From assembly GCF_003989825.1 (NCBI RefSeq), contig NZ_RZHE01000008.1, positions 124,001 through 188,000 on the forward strand: a stretch of DNA of 64,000 bases, written 5' to 3'. This document shows positions 28,434-37,910 of the stretch, in pieces. Made by a program: the position numbers and the translations under genes. The notes beneath the pieces are model-generated. The model searched no databases. It saw only the letters and a program-made list of their open reading frames with translations, and had not been told where the DNA came from. This DNA comes from Vreelandella populi (GTDB taxonomy: Bacteria > Pseudomonadota > Gammaproteobacteria > Pseudomonadales > Halomonadaceae). Positions within the stretch are counted from its first letter, which is position 1, and every line of letters begins with the position of its first letter.

Positions 28434-30539
28434 ATGAAAAAATCCTTGAGTATTCGCGCCATGCTGATAGCGCTCTTTCTTGCTGCGGTAGTGGGAGCGC
28501 TCGTACTGGCCGTCACCGGATGGGCAACCAACCAACGGCTGATTAACTCACAGCGCTACATTATCAATGACGTGATGCCTTTGCAGAGCGCCAGTCGTAA
28601 CCTAGTGATGACCATGGGCGAGTTCAGGCAGCGCCATACCGACCTATTGACTGCCGATGCGACTACGATTGACCAGATAATCTCACCAGAACTGCTTGCC
28701 TCACGTTTTGACGAAGCGCTTGAAACGCTGCGTAGTGGCCAAACGGCTGTTGAGCAGCGTGATCAGTTGACTACGATTGATACCAGCTATCAGCGCCTAT
28801 TGGGCAGTGACAGGTTGCTTGAGCAGGTGCGCCGGGAAGCGCTTGTGCTGACTGAACAAATGAGCGAGCGCCTGGTGCAGATGCAGGCGATGATCAAGAC
28901 GGTGATGCTAAGTGCCGAGGATATTGCTGGCCGTACCGCCCTGAGCCATGTGCGCCAGGAACGTAGCCAACGTGAGCTGATGCAGGCCTGGCGCGAAGAT
29001 GGCATGACCACACTGCCTACGCCATTGCTGGACAGCATGTTTGAAGTGCAGCCGGATATCGGCCAGCTCAGCGGTAACGTTCGCATGGCCGTTGCGCTGC
29101 TGTCTGACTTGGGCAGGCAGATAACGTTAACCAGCGATCAGGATGCATTGGTGCATCTGCGTATCAATGAGATCGCCCAGCAGGTCATGCTGGCACGCCA
29201 GTCATTGGCAGCCATTGCCGAGGCGCCGAGTACTGGCTTTGAGCAGCGTGCCCTGATTGAAGACCTGGATCGCATCATTGTCGATGTTGAAGCGTTAATG
29301 GTCGGTGATGCGGAGTCGGTCTATGTACTGCGTGAGCAGCAACTGGAGATGGATATTCGCGTACAGGACGTGTTGGGCGAGGTGTCGATGGCGATGGACA
29401 GTATGCGCGCCCAGCTTCACGATATCGAAGCCTATGCGGTTCAGCAGGCCGATAGCGCTGCTGGCGAAGCTGAGTCACTGGCCAATGCCGGACGAACGCT
29501 GCTGATTGCGGTCACCCTTGCAGTGATTGCACTGTTGGCCATTTTTGGCTGGCGAACCCTGGTTCGCGTACTTGGCCCGTTGGTCACCATGCGTCGTCAA
29601 ATGGAGAATATCAGCGGCGCCGCGGGCGGCGAGAATGCCGATCTATCCATGCGCCTGGAAATACAGCGTAACGATGAAGTAGGCCAGACAGCGCAAGCCT
29701 TCAATTGCATGATGGATACGTTTGAGGGCATGGTGGCACAAATTCGTGAAAGTGCTGAAGCCATTGCTTCAAGCAGCCGCCAGATCGCTGTGGGTAATGA
29801 AAACCTTTCCCAGCGCACCGATCAGCAGGCAGCATCGCTCGCCGAAACGGCGTCAAGTCTTGAGCAGATTACCGCGACGGTCAGGCAAACCGCCGATTAC
29901 GCTGATCAGGCACGGGATGCCAGCCTCAGCGTCGATGGACGTGCCCGTTTGGCCGGTGATGTCGCTACGCGTACGACCGAGGCAATGAGCAATATCCGCG
30001 AAGCCAGCGAAAAGATTACCTCCATCATCAAGGCAATTGATGACATTGCCTTTCAGACCAACCTGCTGGCACTGAATGCCTCGGTGGAAGCGGCACGTGC
30101 TGGTGATCAGGGGCGCGGCTTTGCCGTGGTGGCCCAGGAAGTACGCATGCTGGCAGGGCGTAGCGCCGAAGAGGCCGCTCAGATTCGCCATTTGGTCGAT
30201 GACAGCGTTGCCAAGGTGAATGAGGGGGAGCATCTGGTCAAGTCGTCCAGCCAGCATCTTCAGGAGATTATCGGCAGCCTGTCGTCAGTGACGCGCTACG
30301 TCACCGAAATTGCTGATGCGACCAAAGAGCAGTCAACGGGGATTGAGCAGATCAATCAGGCGGTTTCACAGCTTGACCAGGTAACCCATCAGAATGCACG
30401 TTTGGTTCAGGAAGCCTCAAGCGCCAGCCAGACCCTAGATGAACGTGCAGGCGATATGCATAGCCTAGTGGGGCGCTTTAAAGTGGGCGAGCAGGTAGGC
30501 CAGCGCCCTCTGGCACTCTCCGCTGACCGCGCCGGTTAA
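28434..30539 (+). CDS. Methyl-accepting chemotaxis protein with a large helical sensor domain
   Basis: An inner-membrane chemoreceptor of 701 residues. TM1 is at about residues 8-30, a long periplasmic region of about 310 residues looks all-helical (possible HBM-type bimodular fold), and TM2 is at about 345-367. HAMP follows with 'PLVTMRRQMENIS'. The cytoplasmic signalling tip 'DIAFQTNLLALNASVEAARA' is the hallmark that binds CheA and CheW, with methylation helices on each side. No CheR-binding pentapeptide at the C-terminus. It sits right after the binding-protein gene, probably in one transcript ending at the terminator 30594. Confidence 0.95.
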   Translation: MKKSLSIRAMLIALFLAAVVGALVLAVTGWATNQRLINSQRYIINDVMPLQSASRNLVMTMGEFRQRHTDLLTADATTIDQIISPELLASRFDEALETLRSGQTAVEQRDQLTTIDTSYQRLLGSDRLLEQVRREALVLTEQMSERLVQMQAMIKTVMLSAEDIAGRTALSHVRQERSQRELMQAWREDGMTTLPTPLLDSMFEVQPDIGQLSGNVRMAVALLSDLGRQITLTSDQDALVHLRINEIAQQVMLARQSLAAIAEAPSTGFEQRALIEDLDRIIVDVEALMVGDAESVYVLREQQLEMDIRVQDVLGEVSMAMDSMRAQLHDIEAYAVQQADSAAGEAESLANAGRTLLIAVTLAVIALLAIFGWRTLVRVLGPLVTMRRQMENISGAAGGENADLSMRLEIQRNDEVGQTAQAFNCMMDTFEGMVAQIRESAEAIASSSRQIAVGNENLSQRTDQQAASLAETASSLEQITATVRQTADYADQARDASLSVDGRARLAGDVATRTTEAMSNIREASEKITSIIKAIDDIAFQTNLLALNASVEAARAGDQGRGFAVVAQEVRMLAGRSAEEAAQIRHLVDDSVAKVNEGEHLVKSSSQHLQEIIGSLSSVTRYVTEIADATKEQSTGIEQINQAVSQLDQVTHQNARLVQEASSASQTLDERAGDMHSLVGRFKVGEQVGQRPLALSADRAG

Positions 30540-30593
30540 TCTTGGCGCGCAGGGACGAGAAAGCGAGCCATGCGCGCAATCGCAACCGCAACA

Positions 30594-30627
30594 AAAAAAG
30601 CCCGCCGTATCTACGGCGGGCTTTTTT
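30594..30627. terminator. Bidirectional terminator between chemoreceptor and AbgT gene
   Basis: AAAAAAGCCCGCCGTA and TACGGCGGGCTTTTTT form a perfect 16-bp inverted repeat with minimal loop. T-runs on both strands serve the convergent genes. Confidence 0.95.
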
Positions 30628-30664
30628 ATTGGGCAAGCTTGACGCGTTTTGCCAAGCAGGAGAA

Positions 30665-32236
30665 CTATAGCGTGTAGTAAGTCGCGGAACCCGGACCTAC
30701 CGGCAGGCCAAGAATAAATACCCAGACAAAGAACAGCAGGCTCCAGCCGATCAGCATAAACAACGTATAGGGCAGCATGATCGCAACCAGCGTCCCGATG
30801 CCCATATCCTTGCGATAGCGCGACGCCACCGCAAGGATCAGGCCGAAATAGCTCATCATTGGGGTGATCAGGTTAGTGACCGAGTCACCAATCCGGTAGG
30901 CCGCCTGAATTACTTCGGGGGCGTAGCCCATCAGCATCAACATGGGAACGAAGATAGGCGCTGTCACCGCCCACTGGGCTGACGCGCTGCCCAGCGACAG
31001 GTTGACGAAGGCACATAGCAATATGAACAGCGCAAACAGGCCCGGGCCGCGCAGGCCCAGCGATTGCAGCAGGTCAGCGCCGGCAACGGCGGTCACCGTA
31101 CCGAAGTTACTCCAGTTGAATAGCGCCACAAACTGGGCGGCAAAGAAGACCAGAACGATATACAGTCCAAGGCTGCTCATGCTCTTAGCCATGGCGTTCA
31201 CCACATCACGGTCATTGTGCATGGTGCCCGCCAAGCGGCCGTAGACGAATCCCAACAGCGTGAAGGCGACGGCCACAATAACCACGATGCCGCGTAAGAA
31301 CGGTGAGCCGCTGACAAGGCCTGTTTCCGGATTACGTAGAATACCGCCTTCGGGCACGACCATGACCGCGATCAGCGCAGCAAGCGCCAGGGCGGCAAGG
31401 CCGGTACCTTTCAGCGCGCGCTTTTCTTCCGCGCCAAGCCCTTCCATGCGCTGCTGGTCGATATCGCTCTCGGCGTAAGCTGAGTCGAATTTGCCCAGCT
31501 TGGGCTCCACGATGCGCTCAGTGACCAGACCACCAATCAGCGTCACGAAGAAGGTGCTGGCAAACATGAAGAACCAGTTGGCTTCAGCTCCCACGATATA
31601 GGCCGGGTCCAACAGCCGCGCGGCCTCCTGGGTAATCCCCGAAAGAAGCGGGTCGACGGTGCCGATCAGCAGGTTGGCGCTGTAACCGCCGGATACGCCG
31701 CAGAACGCGGCGGCAAGGCCGGCAAGTGGGTGGCGCCCCAGTGAGTGGAAGATCATGGCGGCCAGAGGAATCAGTACGACGTAACCAAGCTCCGCTGCCA
31801 TGTTCGACATGATACCGGCAAATACCACGGCATAGGTTACGATACGTGGCGAGCGGTTGAGCACCAGGGCGCGCATACTAGCAGACAGCAGACCTGAATG
31901 TTCGGCAACGCCTACCCCCAACATAGCCACCAGTACGGTGCCTAAAGGGGCAAAGCCTGTGAAGTTGGTGACCATTTCAGTGACTAGGCGCCGCAAGCCT
32001 TCTGCATTGAGCAACGAGTTGACCGCAATTATCTCGCCCTCATTAGCAGGCCGAGGGTCGGCCACGGACACACCGAGCGCGCCGGCAATGCCGCTTGCGA
32101 TAACCACGAAGATACACAGCAAGGCGAACAAGGTAACCGGGTGGGGCAGTAGGTTGCCCAGCCATTCGACGCTATCGAGAAAGCGAGTAAAAATGCCGCG
32201 GTTGGGACGGCTCTCGTGTGGATTAGGCTTATTCAT
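30665..32236 (-). CDS. AbgT-family transporter
   Basis: A polytopic inner-membrane transporter of 523 residues. AbgT features are visible: 'FLDSVEWLGNLLPHPVTLF' at the N-terminus, 'AAFCGVSGGYSANLLIGTVDPLLSGITQEAA' in the core and 'AYRIGDSVTNLITPMMSYFGLIL' near the C-terminus. The family includes E. coli AbgT (p-aminobenzoyl-glutamate uptake) and MtrF/YdaH, reported as sulfonamide or antimetabolite exporters. The direction and substrate cannot be determined from sequence; no abgA/B hydrolase gene is present nearby, which weakens a folate-catabolite role. Confidence 0.9.
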   Translation of the reverse strand: MNKPNPHESRPNRGIFTRFLDSVEWLGNLLPHPVTLFALLCIFVVIASGIAGALGVSVADPRPANEGEIIAVNSLLNAEGLRRLVTEMVTNFTGFAPLGTVLVAMLGVGVAEHSGLLSASMRALVLNRSPRIVTYAVVFAGIMSNMAAELGYVVLIPLAAMIFHSLGRHPLAGLAAAFCGVSGGYSANLLIGTVDPLLSGITQEAARLLDPAYIVGAEANWFFMFASTFFVTLIGGLVTERIVEPKLGKFDSAYAESDIDQQRMEGLGAEEKRALKGTGLAALALAALIAVMVVPEGGILRNPETGLVSGSPFLRGIVVIVAVAFTLLGFVYGRLAGTMHNDRDVVNAMAKSMSSLGLYIVLVFFAAQFVALFNWSNFGTVTAVAGADLLQSLGLRGPGLFALFILLCAFVNLSLGSASAQWAVTAPIFVPMLMLMGYAPEVIQAAYRIGDSVTNLITPMMSYFGLILAVASRYRKDMGIGTLVAIMLPYTLFMLIGWSLLFFVWVFILGLPVGPGSATYYTL

Positions 32237-32337
32237 AAGTTATGGGCCGTTGTTATTAAAAAAGTTGAAGAGGGGTATCGCGCGGAACACTACGGGGACG
32301 TGTGGCGCGGTGCAAATGGGTTTGCGTATAGCGGAAT

Positions 32338-32376
32338 CCAAAAAATGAAACGCCGCCCAAGAAAGCTTGGACGGCG
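32338..32376 (-). terminator. Terminator of the unrecognised membrane protein gene
   Basis: On the minus strand, GCGCCGTCCAAG and CTTGGGCGGCG form a stem with a single mismatched or wobble position and loop CTTT, followed by a T-run (GTTTCATTTTTT). It lies 20 bases after the gene's stop. Confidence 0.8.
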
Positions 32377-32396
32377 CTAAGACTTGAGGGGGCTAA

Positions 32397-33047
32397 TTAA
32401 GACGCTAGGCGCTGAGATTTACGGATTCTAAGCGCCAGCAGTAAAAGCTCGATGGTGGCAAACAGAATCAGGCTATAGCCCAGAAGCTCAACAACTTCTT
32501 CGGCAACATCCTTGAAGATGCGTGCGTAGTTATCTTCAAGAACGGCACGCCAGAAGATTTGACGTCCATACAGGCGCGAAAAGATATAGGTAGTCAGCAC
32601 GCCGCCAGCAAACAGGCCAAAGGCAAAGGTATTGCTGTAGTGTGCAAACTCGGCAATAAAGCGACGGCGCTGATAAATCACCCAGCCAAGAACAGGCACA
32701 ATGATCAACGCCACAATGACCTTCCAACTGTTATCGGCAACGTACACATCCAGAAAGTAGTCCTGTTCGCGAACGAGAGAAGCGGCAATAAAAGCAAATA
32801 ACAGTAACGTTACATTAGGGAAAACCTTGATTACTTGGCGGATATACAGCAGCAAACCACAGCAGCTGGCAAGCGTTAGCGTTTGGGCAAACTCGGTAAA
32901 GCCCAGCTCGGAAAAACGCACGGACGGAAAATAAAGAGCTTCATAATAAGCGCCCTGGGCGATACCACCGATAAAAAGCACGTAAAGCGTAGCCCGCAGT
33001 AACGTGGTGCGAAAATCGATGGGCCAAACAGGAGGAGGGAGGTGCAT
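32397..33047 (-). CDS. Unrecognised polytopic membrane protein
   Basis: A membrane protein of 216 residues that I do not recognise. It has about six hydrophobic segments (roughly residues 16-35, 52-70, 79-97, 107-125, 140-160 and 187-208). Charged elements between them include 'REQDYFLDVYV', 'YQRRRFIAEFAHYSN' and 'DNYARIFKDVAEEVVELLGY'. No known catalytic motif is seen. It has its own terminator and about 200 bases of upstream sequence, so it appears to be transcribed alone. Base composition is similar to its neighbours. Confidence 0.75.
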   Translation of the reverse strand: MHLPPPVWPIDFRTTLLRATLYVLFIGGIAQGAYYEALYFPSVRFSELGFTEFAQTLTLASCCGLLLYIRQVIKVFPNVTLLLFAFIAASLVREQDYFLDVYVADNSWKVIVALIIVPVLGWVIYQRRRFIAEFAHYSNTFAFGLFAGGVLTTYIFSRLYGRQIFWRAVLEDNYARIFKDVAEEVVELLGYSLILFATIELLLLALRIRKSQRLAS

Positions 33048-33245
33048 GCTTTTTCCTTCGGTGTCGAGATTTACAGGTCTTGCTGACGAAAAACATTCAG
33101 TTGCGAATGTTCATTATATCGTCACCTTTGTATGCTGGCACGCGACACTTGTTAATAATCCATAGGTAATAACGTTTAACCTATGAAACCTTTGATCGCT
33201 TTAGCTAGATAGGCCTATCACGTAAAAGCTGCCAGGGCGGCGGGG

Positions 33246-34142
33246 TCAGCGTGGCTGAGCATCCGGCAGTACGCGGGACATGTTGGCTACCAGGTAATCC
33301 ACCAACTGGCGAATTTTAGGCGATAGATGACGGTGGCGTGGGTACACCGCCCACACGGCCGTATCGTGATGCTGAAAAGGCTCCAGTACCGCGACAAGTT
33401 CCCCACTGGCAAGATAAGGTGCGACATAGTAGTCAGGCAGCTGTGCCAGACCCAATCCCTTGAGCGCTGCATCCAGCAGGGCAGGGCCCGAGTTGCCACT
33501 CCAGCAGCCTTCAATACGCACCTCACGGCGCTGGCCGTTCGCTTCGAACAGCCAGTTGGGCCGCGAGCCTATCAAACAGCGATGCTGGCTCAATTCCGCC
33601 AGCGTATGCGGAGGCGGCGTTTGGCGAAAATAGGCCTGCGAACCCACAATGTATTCACGTCGCTCGCATAGCCGCCGAGCAATCAGGCTTGAATCCTTGA
33701 GCACGCCCATGCGAATGGCAATATCAAAACCTTCTTCAATCAGCTCTACCGGGCGATTGGTGAAATGCATATGAACCTCAAGCTGAGGGTGCAGGCACTG
33801 AAAGTCGTTGACCAAAGGCGCTATAAAGCGCTCGCCAAAGGTGGTCGCCGACGTCAGCTTGAGCAGGCCATGGGGCTTGGCCTGCAGTTCACTGATGGCC
33901 TGCTCGGCATCCTTTAAACCATCAAACAGGTGCTGGCAGTGTTCGACGTATAAAGCACCCGCATCCGTCAGGCGAATTTGGCGTGTGGTACGGTATAAAA
34001 GTTGAATGCCCAGCTGGTTTTCCAGCTGGCTAACCAGCCGACTGATATGCGAGGTGGAGACTTTCAGATGTTGGGCCGCGGCCGAAAAAGTGCCTAAGCG
34101 TACAACCTCAATAAACGCTTCAATGCGGTCCCATCGCTGCAT
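33246..34142 (-). CDS. LysR-family transcriptional regulator next to frmA
   Basis: A DNA-binding regulator of 298 residues with a LysR-type N-terminal winged helix ('GTFSAAAQHLKVSTSHISRLVSQLENQLGIQLLYRTTRQIRLT', residues about 17-60, in pieces) and a periplasmic-binding-like effector domain. It resembles the CrgA/DsdC-like group that usually regulates the divergent neighbour, here frmA, 160 bases away. That would make it a candidate formaldehyde-response regulator, but this is inference from position. The ligand is unknown. Confidence 0.88.
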   Translation of the reverse strand: MQRWDRIEAFIEVVRLGTFSAAAQHLKVSTSHISRLVSQLENQLGIQLLYRTTRQIRLTDAGALYVEHCQHLFDGLKDAEQAISELQAKPHGLLKLTSATTFGERFIAPLVNDFQCLHPQLEVHMHFTNRPVELIEEGFDIAIRMGVLKDSSLIARRLCERREYIVGSQAYFRQTPPPHTLAELSQHRCLIGSRPNWLFEANGQRREVRIEGCWSGNSGPALLDAALKGLGLAQLPDYYVAPYLASGELVAVLEPFQHHDTAVWAVYPRHRHLSPKIRQLVDYLVANMSRVLPDAQPR

Positions 34143-34185
34143 AGTGATTCCAGTCAGTTCGTGGATTGTTGCTCAGTGGCAATAA

Positions 34186-35412
<1,227 letters not shown>

Positions 35413-35433
35413 GTAGCTACTTGATACGCCCTC

Positions 35434-35462
35434 CAGGCGCGCGGGTATACCCTGCGCGCCTG
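35434..35462 (+). other. Strong intercistronic hairpin between frmA and fghA
   Basis: CAGGCGCGC (35434-35442) and GCGCGCCTG (35454-35462) form a perfect 9-bp stem, with an inner GGG/CCC extension. No T-run is adjacent, and fghA's ribosome site (AAGGAG) follows. It may protect the frmA mRNA end or lower expression of the second gene. Confidence 0.5.
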
Positions 35463-35484
35463 CCTCTTCACAAGGAGCCTGCCC

Positions 35485-36339
35485 ATGAGCATGAGTGAAA
35501 CTCTAGAACTGGTGTCTGCCAACCGCAGCTTTGGTGGCTGGCACAAGCGCTACCGCCACTACTCCCGGGCGCTGGACTGCGATATGGAGTTTGCGGTTTA
35601 CCTGCCTCCTCAGGCAGAAAGCGAGCGTCTACCGCTGTTATGGTGGCTTTCCGGGCTTACCTGCAACGATGAAAACTTCATGCAGAAAGCCGGTGCCCAA
35701 CGATTGGCGGCTGAACTCGGCATCGCGATTGTGTGCCCGGATACCAGCCCCCGCGGTACCGATTTACCCGGCGAGCACGAAAGCTACGATCTGGGGTCGG
35801 GCGCCGGGTTCTACGTTAATGCGACCGAAGCGCCCTGGAAGCCGCACTACAGGATGTACGACTACATTATCGAAGAGTTACCCTCGGTCGTGCGCCAGCA
35901 TTTTCCGGTGAACGGGCGCGAGTCGATCAGCGGACACTCGATGGGTGGTCATGGCGCCTTGATTCTGGCACTGCGCCATCCGGGACGTTTCAGCTCGGTT
36001 TCTGCATTTGCACCTATCGTCAATCCTATGGAATGCCCTTGGGGGCAAAAGGCGTTCACCAGCTATCTGGGAGACGATCAATCGCGCTGGCGCCAGTACG
36101 ATGCCTGCGAGCTGGTAGCCAACGGTGCCTCACGACAGCGGCTATTTATCGATCAGGGTGAAGCCGATCAGTTTCTGGAAGAGCAGCTAAAACCTGAACG
36201 TCTGGAAGCCGTATGTGAAGAACATGATCACCCGCTTACGTTGCGCCGTCAGCCGGGTTACGACCATAGTTACTTCTTTATTGCCTCGTTCATTGAGGAC
36301 CATCTGCGTTATCATGCGGAACATCTTATGAAACGCTAA
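35485..36339 (+). CDS. fghA: S-formylglutathione hydrolase
   Basis: Hydrolyses S-formylglutathione to formate and glutathione, completing formaldehyde detoxification started by FrmA. 284 residues, alpha/beta-hydrolase of the esterase D family. The nucleophile elbow 'SISGHSMGGHGALI' holds the catalytic Ser; 'DQGEADQFLEEQLKPE' supplies the acid and 'GYDHSYFFIASFI' the His. The N-terminus 'FGGWHKRYRHYS' and 'YLSGLTCNDENF'-like 'WLSGLTCNDENFMQKAG' are typical. ATG 35491 is also a possible start, two codons in. Confidence 0.96.
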   Translation: MSMSETLELVSANRSFGGWHKRYRHYSRALDCDMEFAVYLPPQAESERLPLLWWLSGLTCNDENFMQKAGAQRLAAELGIAIVCPDTSPRGTDLPGEHESYDLGSGAGFYVNATEAPWKPHYRMYDYIIEELPSVVRQHFPVNGRESISGHSMGGHGALILALRHPGRFSSVSAFAPIVNPMECPWGQKAFTSYLGDDQSRWRQYDACELVANGASRQRLFIDQGEADQFLEEQLKPERLEAVCEEHDHPLTLRRQPGYDHSYFFIASFIEDHLRYHAEHLMKR

Positions 36340-36347
36340 GGATAACG

Positions 36348-37064
36348 ATGCTTAAACGTACGCTGAGCCGCTTTCTTCGTCAGCTATGGCGTCTTGTGTG
36401 GCGCGGCGTGCTGCTTTTTGTCCTACTTTCCGTTGCCCTGGTTTTACTGTTCCGCTTTGTTCCGCCACCGGGTTCCATGGTGATAGTGGAACGCAAGATA
36501 CAGAGCTGGATCAACAGCGAACCGATCAAGGTGCAGCGTCAGTGGCGCAGCTGGGATGAGCTTTCCAGCAGCGCCAAGCTCGCCGTCATTGCAGCTGAAG
36601 ATCAGCGCTTTCCTGTTCATCGCGGGTTCGACATCGTCGAGCTTCGCCGTGCCTGGAAAACCAGCCAGGATGGTGGCCGCCTGCGCGGTGCCAGCACGCT
36701 TAGCCAGCAAACAGCCAAGAACGTTTTTCTGTGGAGCGGACGAAGCTGGACCCGGAAGGGGCTGGAAGCCTGGTTTACGCTGCTGATTGAAACGCTTTGG
36801 AGCAAGCAGCGTATTTTAGAGGTTTATCTTAATGTGGCTGAATGGGATAGCGGCGTTTTTGGCCTGGAAGCCGCTTCCCGACACTACTTTGGGGTATCGG
36901 CCAGCGCACTTTCTGATCGTCAGGCCAGTTTGCTGGCGGCCATCCTGCCCAGTCCGCGTACGCGCAGTGCATCACGCCCGGATGCCCAGGTAGAAAGGCG
37001 CAGCCAGTGGATTGCCCAGCAGATGCGTAATTTGGGCGGTGTTGGCTACTTGCAGCGTTTATAA
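36348..37064 (+). CDS. mtgA: Monofunctional peptidoglycan glycosyltransferase
   Basis: An inner-membrane GT51 enzyme of 238 residues that polymerises lipid II into glycan strands. One N-terminal TM helix (about 15-39) is followed by the catalytic motifs: 'AVIAAEDQRFPVHRGFD' (catalytic Glu in EDQRF), 'GASTLSQQTAKNVFLW', 'ETLWSKQRILEVYLNVAEW' and 'GVFGLEAASRHYFG'. No transpeptidase domain, as expected for MtgA. Start ATG 36348, nine bases after fghA, so it may be read from the same transcript. Confidence 0.96.
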   Translation: MLKRTLSRFLRQLWRLVWRGVLLFVLLSVALVLLFRFVPPPGSMVIVERKIQSWINSEPIKVQRQWRSWDELSSSAKLAVIAAEDQRFPVHRGFDIVELRRAWKTSQDGGRLRGASTLSQQTAKNVFLWSGRSWTRKGLEAWFTLLIETLWSKQRILEVYLNVAEWDSGVFGLEAASRHYFGVSASALSDRQASLLAAILPSPRTRSASRPDAQVERRSQWIAQQMRNLGGVGYLQRL

Positions 37065-37310
37065 ACCTGAGTTGAGCACTGATAAAATTAATGTTTTATA
37101 AAGCTATAAAAAAGAGATAAAATAAAATATAAGGGATTTTAATTAAATTATTGTTTTTATTGAAATTTTTTATATAAATACAGAGGCTATCTAGCGTTAT
37201 AGGGCGTTTTTTCTTACCTCGTTACATTCTATTACTGAAAAAATTGAACCTGTCCTGAATCATTGCGTCAGACCTTACACATTCACAACGTGTCAATGAG
37301 GTTTCTTTCT
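37065..37310 (+). other. AT-rich intergenic island before the DUF4168 gene
   Basis: About 245 bases, with 37080-37180 almost entirely A and T, in clear contrast with the surrounding genes. No gene is seen in it. Such stretches often act as UP-type promoter elements or targets of nucleoid silencers of the H-NS/MvaT type; which applies here is not known. No perfect sigma-70 hexamer pair was identified. Confidence 0.6.
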
Positions 37311-37703
37311 ATGCAACGTTTAACTGCTTTGTTTTCTGCTGCCCTGCTCGCTACCGGCTTAATGGCTTCTACCGCCAATGCCCAACAAGCGCAGGACCCC
37401 GCTCAGGATCCTATGGCGACTCAACAAGCGGTACCCGCCCAGGATTTCTCTGACGAGCAGCTACAGCAGTTCGCCGATGCTTCTCAAGAAATCGCCGTGA
37501 TCTCGCAAGAGTACACACAGCGTCTGCAGGAAGCAGGTGACGAAGCTGCACAACAGGAAGTTCGCGCCGAAGCCAATGATCGTATGATTGAAGTCGTGGA
37601 AGATAGCGGCTTGGATGTTGATACCTTCAATGCCATTGGTCAGTCCATTCAGCAAGATCCGGAAATGATGCAGCGTGTTCAAGAGATGGCCAGCGAGTCA
37701 TAA
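37311..37703 (+). CDS. Small secreted DUF4168-type protein
   Basis: A secreted protein of 130 residues with a signal peptide cut after 'LMASTANA' (AxA motif). The mature part is Gln/Glu-rich and helical, with 'FSDEQLQQFADASQEIAVI' and 'VEDSGLDVDTFNAIGQSIQ', the pattern of DUF4168 proteins. Function unknown; often stress- or salt-induced in marine bacteria and cyanobacteria according to family annotation. Start ATG 37311 has GAGG nine bases upstream. A terminator follows at 37803 and the AT-rich island lies before it, so it is transcribed alone. Confidence 0.8.
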   Translation: MQRLTALFSAALLATGLMASTANAQQAQDPAQDPMATQQAVPAQDFSDEQLQQFADASQEIAVISQEYTQRLQEAGDEAAQQEVRAEANDRMIEVVEDSGLDVDTFNAIGQSIQQDPEMMQRVQEMASES

Positions 37704-37802
37704 GTCTCGTTTTTTTACTAGAAGCTGGCTTGATGATTAGCGGTAAGGTTAGTAACAGCTGAATTATCGTTTAGAACATGAAGTAGTTCGCTAGTGATCA
37801 AT

Positions 37803-37834
37803 AAAGCCCGGCACGTGAGTGCCGGGCTTTTTAT
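37803..37834 (+). terminator. Terminator after the DUF4168 gene
   Basis: A perfect 12-bp stem (AAAGCCCGGCAC / GTGCCGGGCTTT) with loop GTGA and tail TTATT. Confidence 0.9.
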
Positions 37835-37910
37835 TGCGTCCAGGGTTTACGCTGCTCATTAACAGCTCCAAACTATCTTTTTGCCTGCCGGATATGTCTT
37901 AGGAGAATAC

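Noticed and set aside
33136..33152. TGGCACG...TTG, possible sigma-54 promoter
   Set aside because: The GG to GC spacing is wrong (TT where GC is required), so it does not meet the -24/-12 rule despite the sigma-54 activator in the window.
33160..33185. CATAGGT-N11-ACCTATG inverted repeat as LysR operator
   Set aside because: It is on the 3' side of the LysR gene rather than in the LysR-frmA gap, so a role there is unlikely; noted only as an unexplained repeat.
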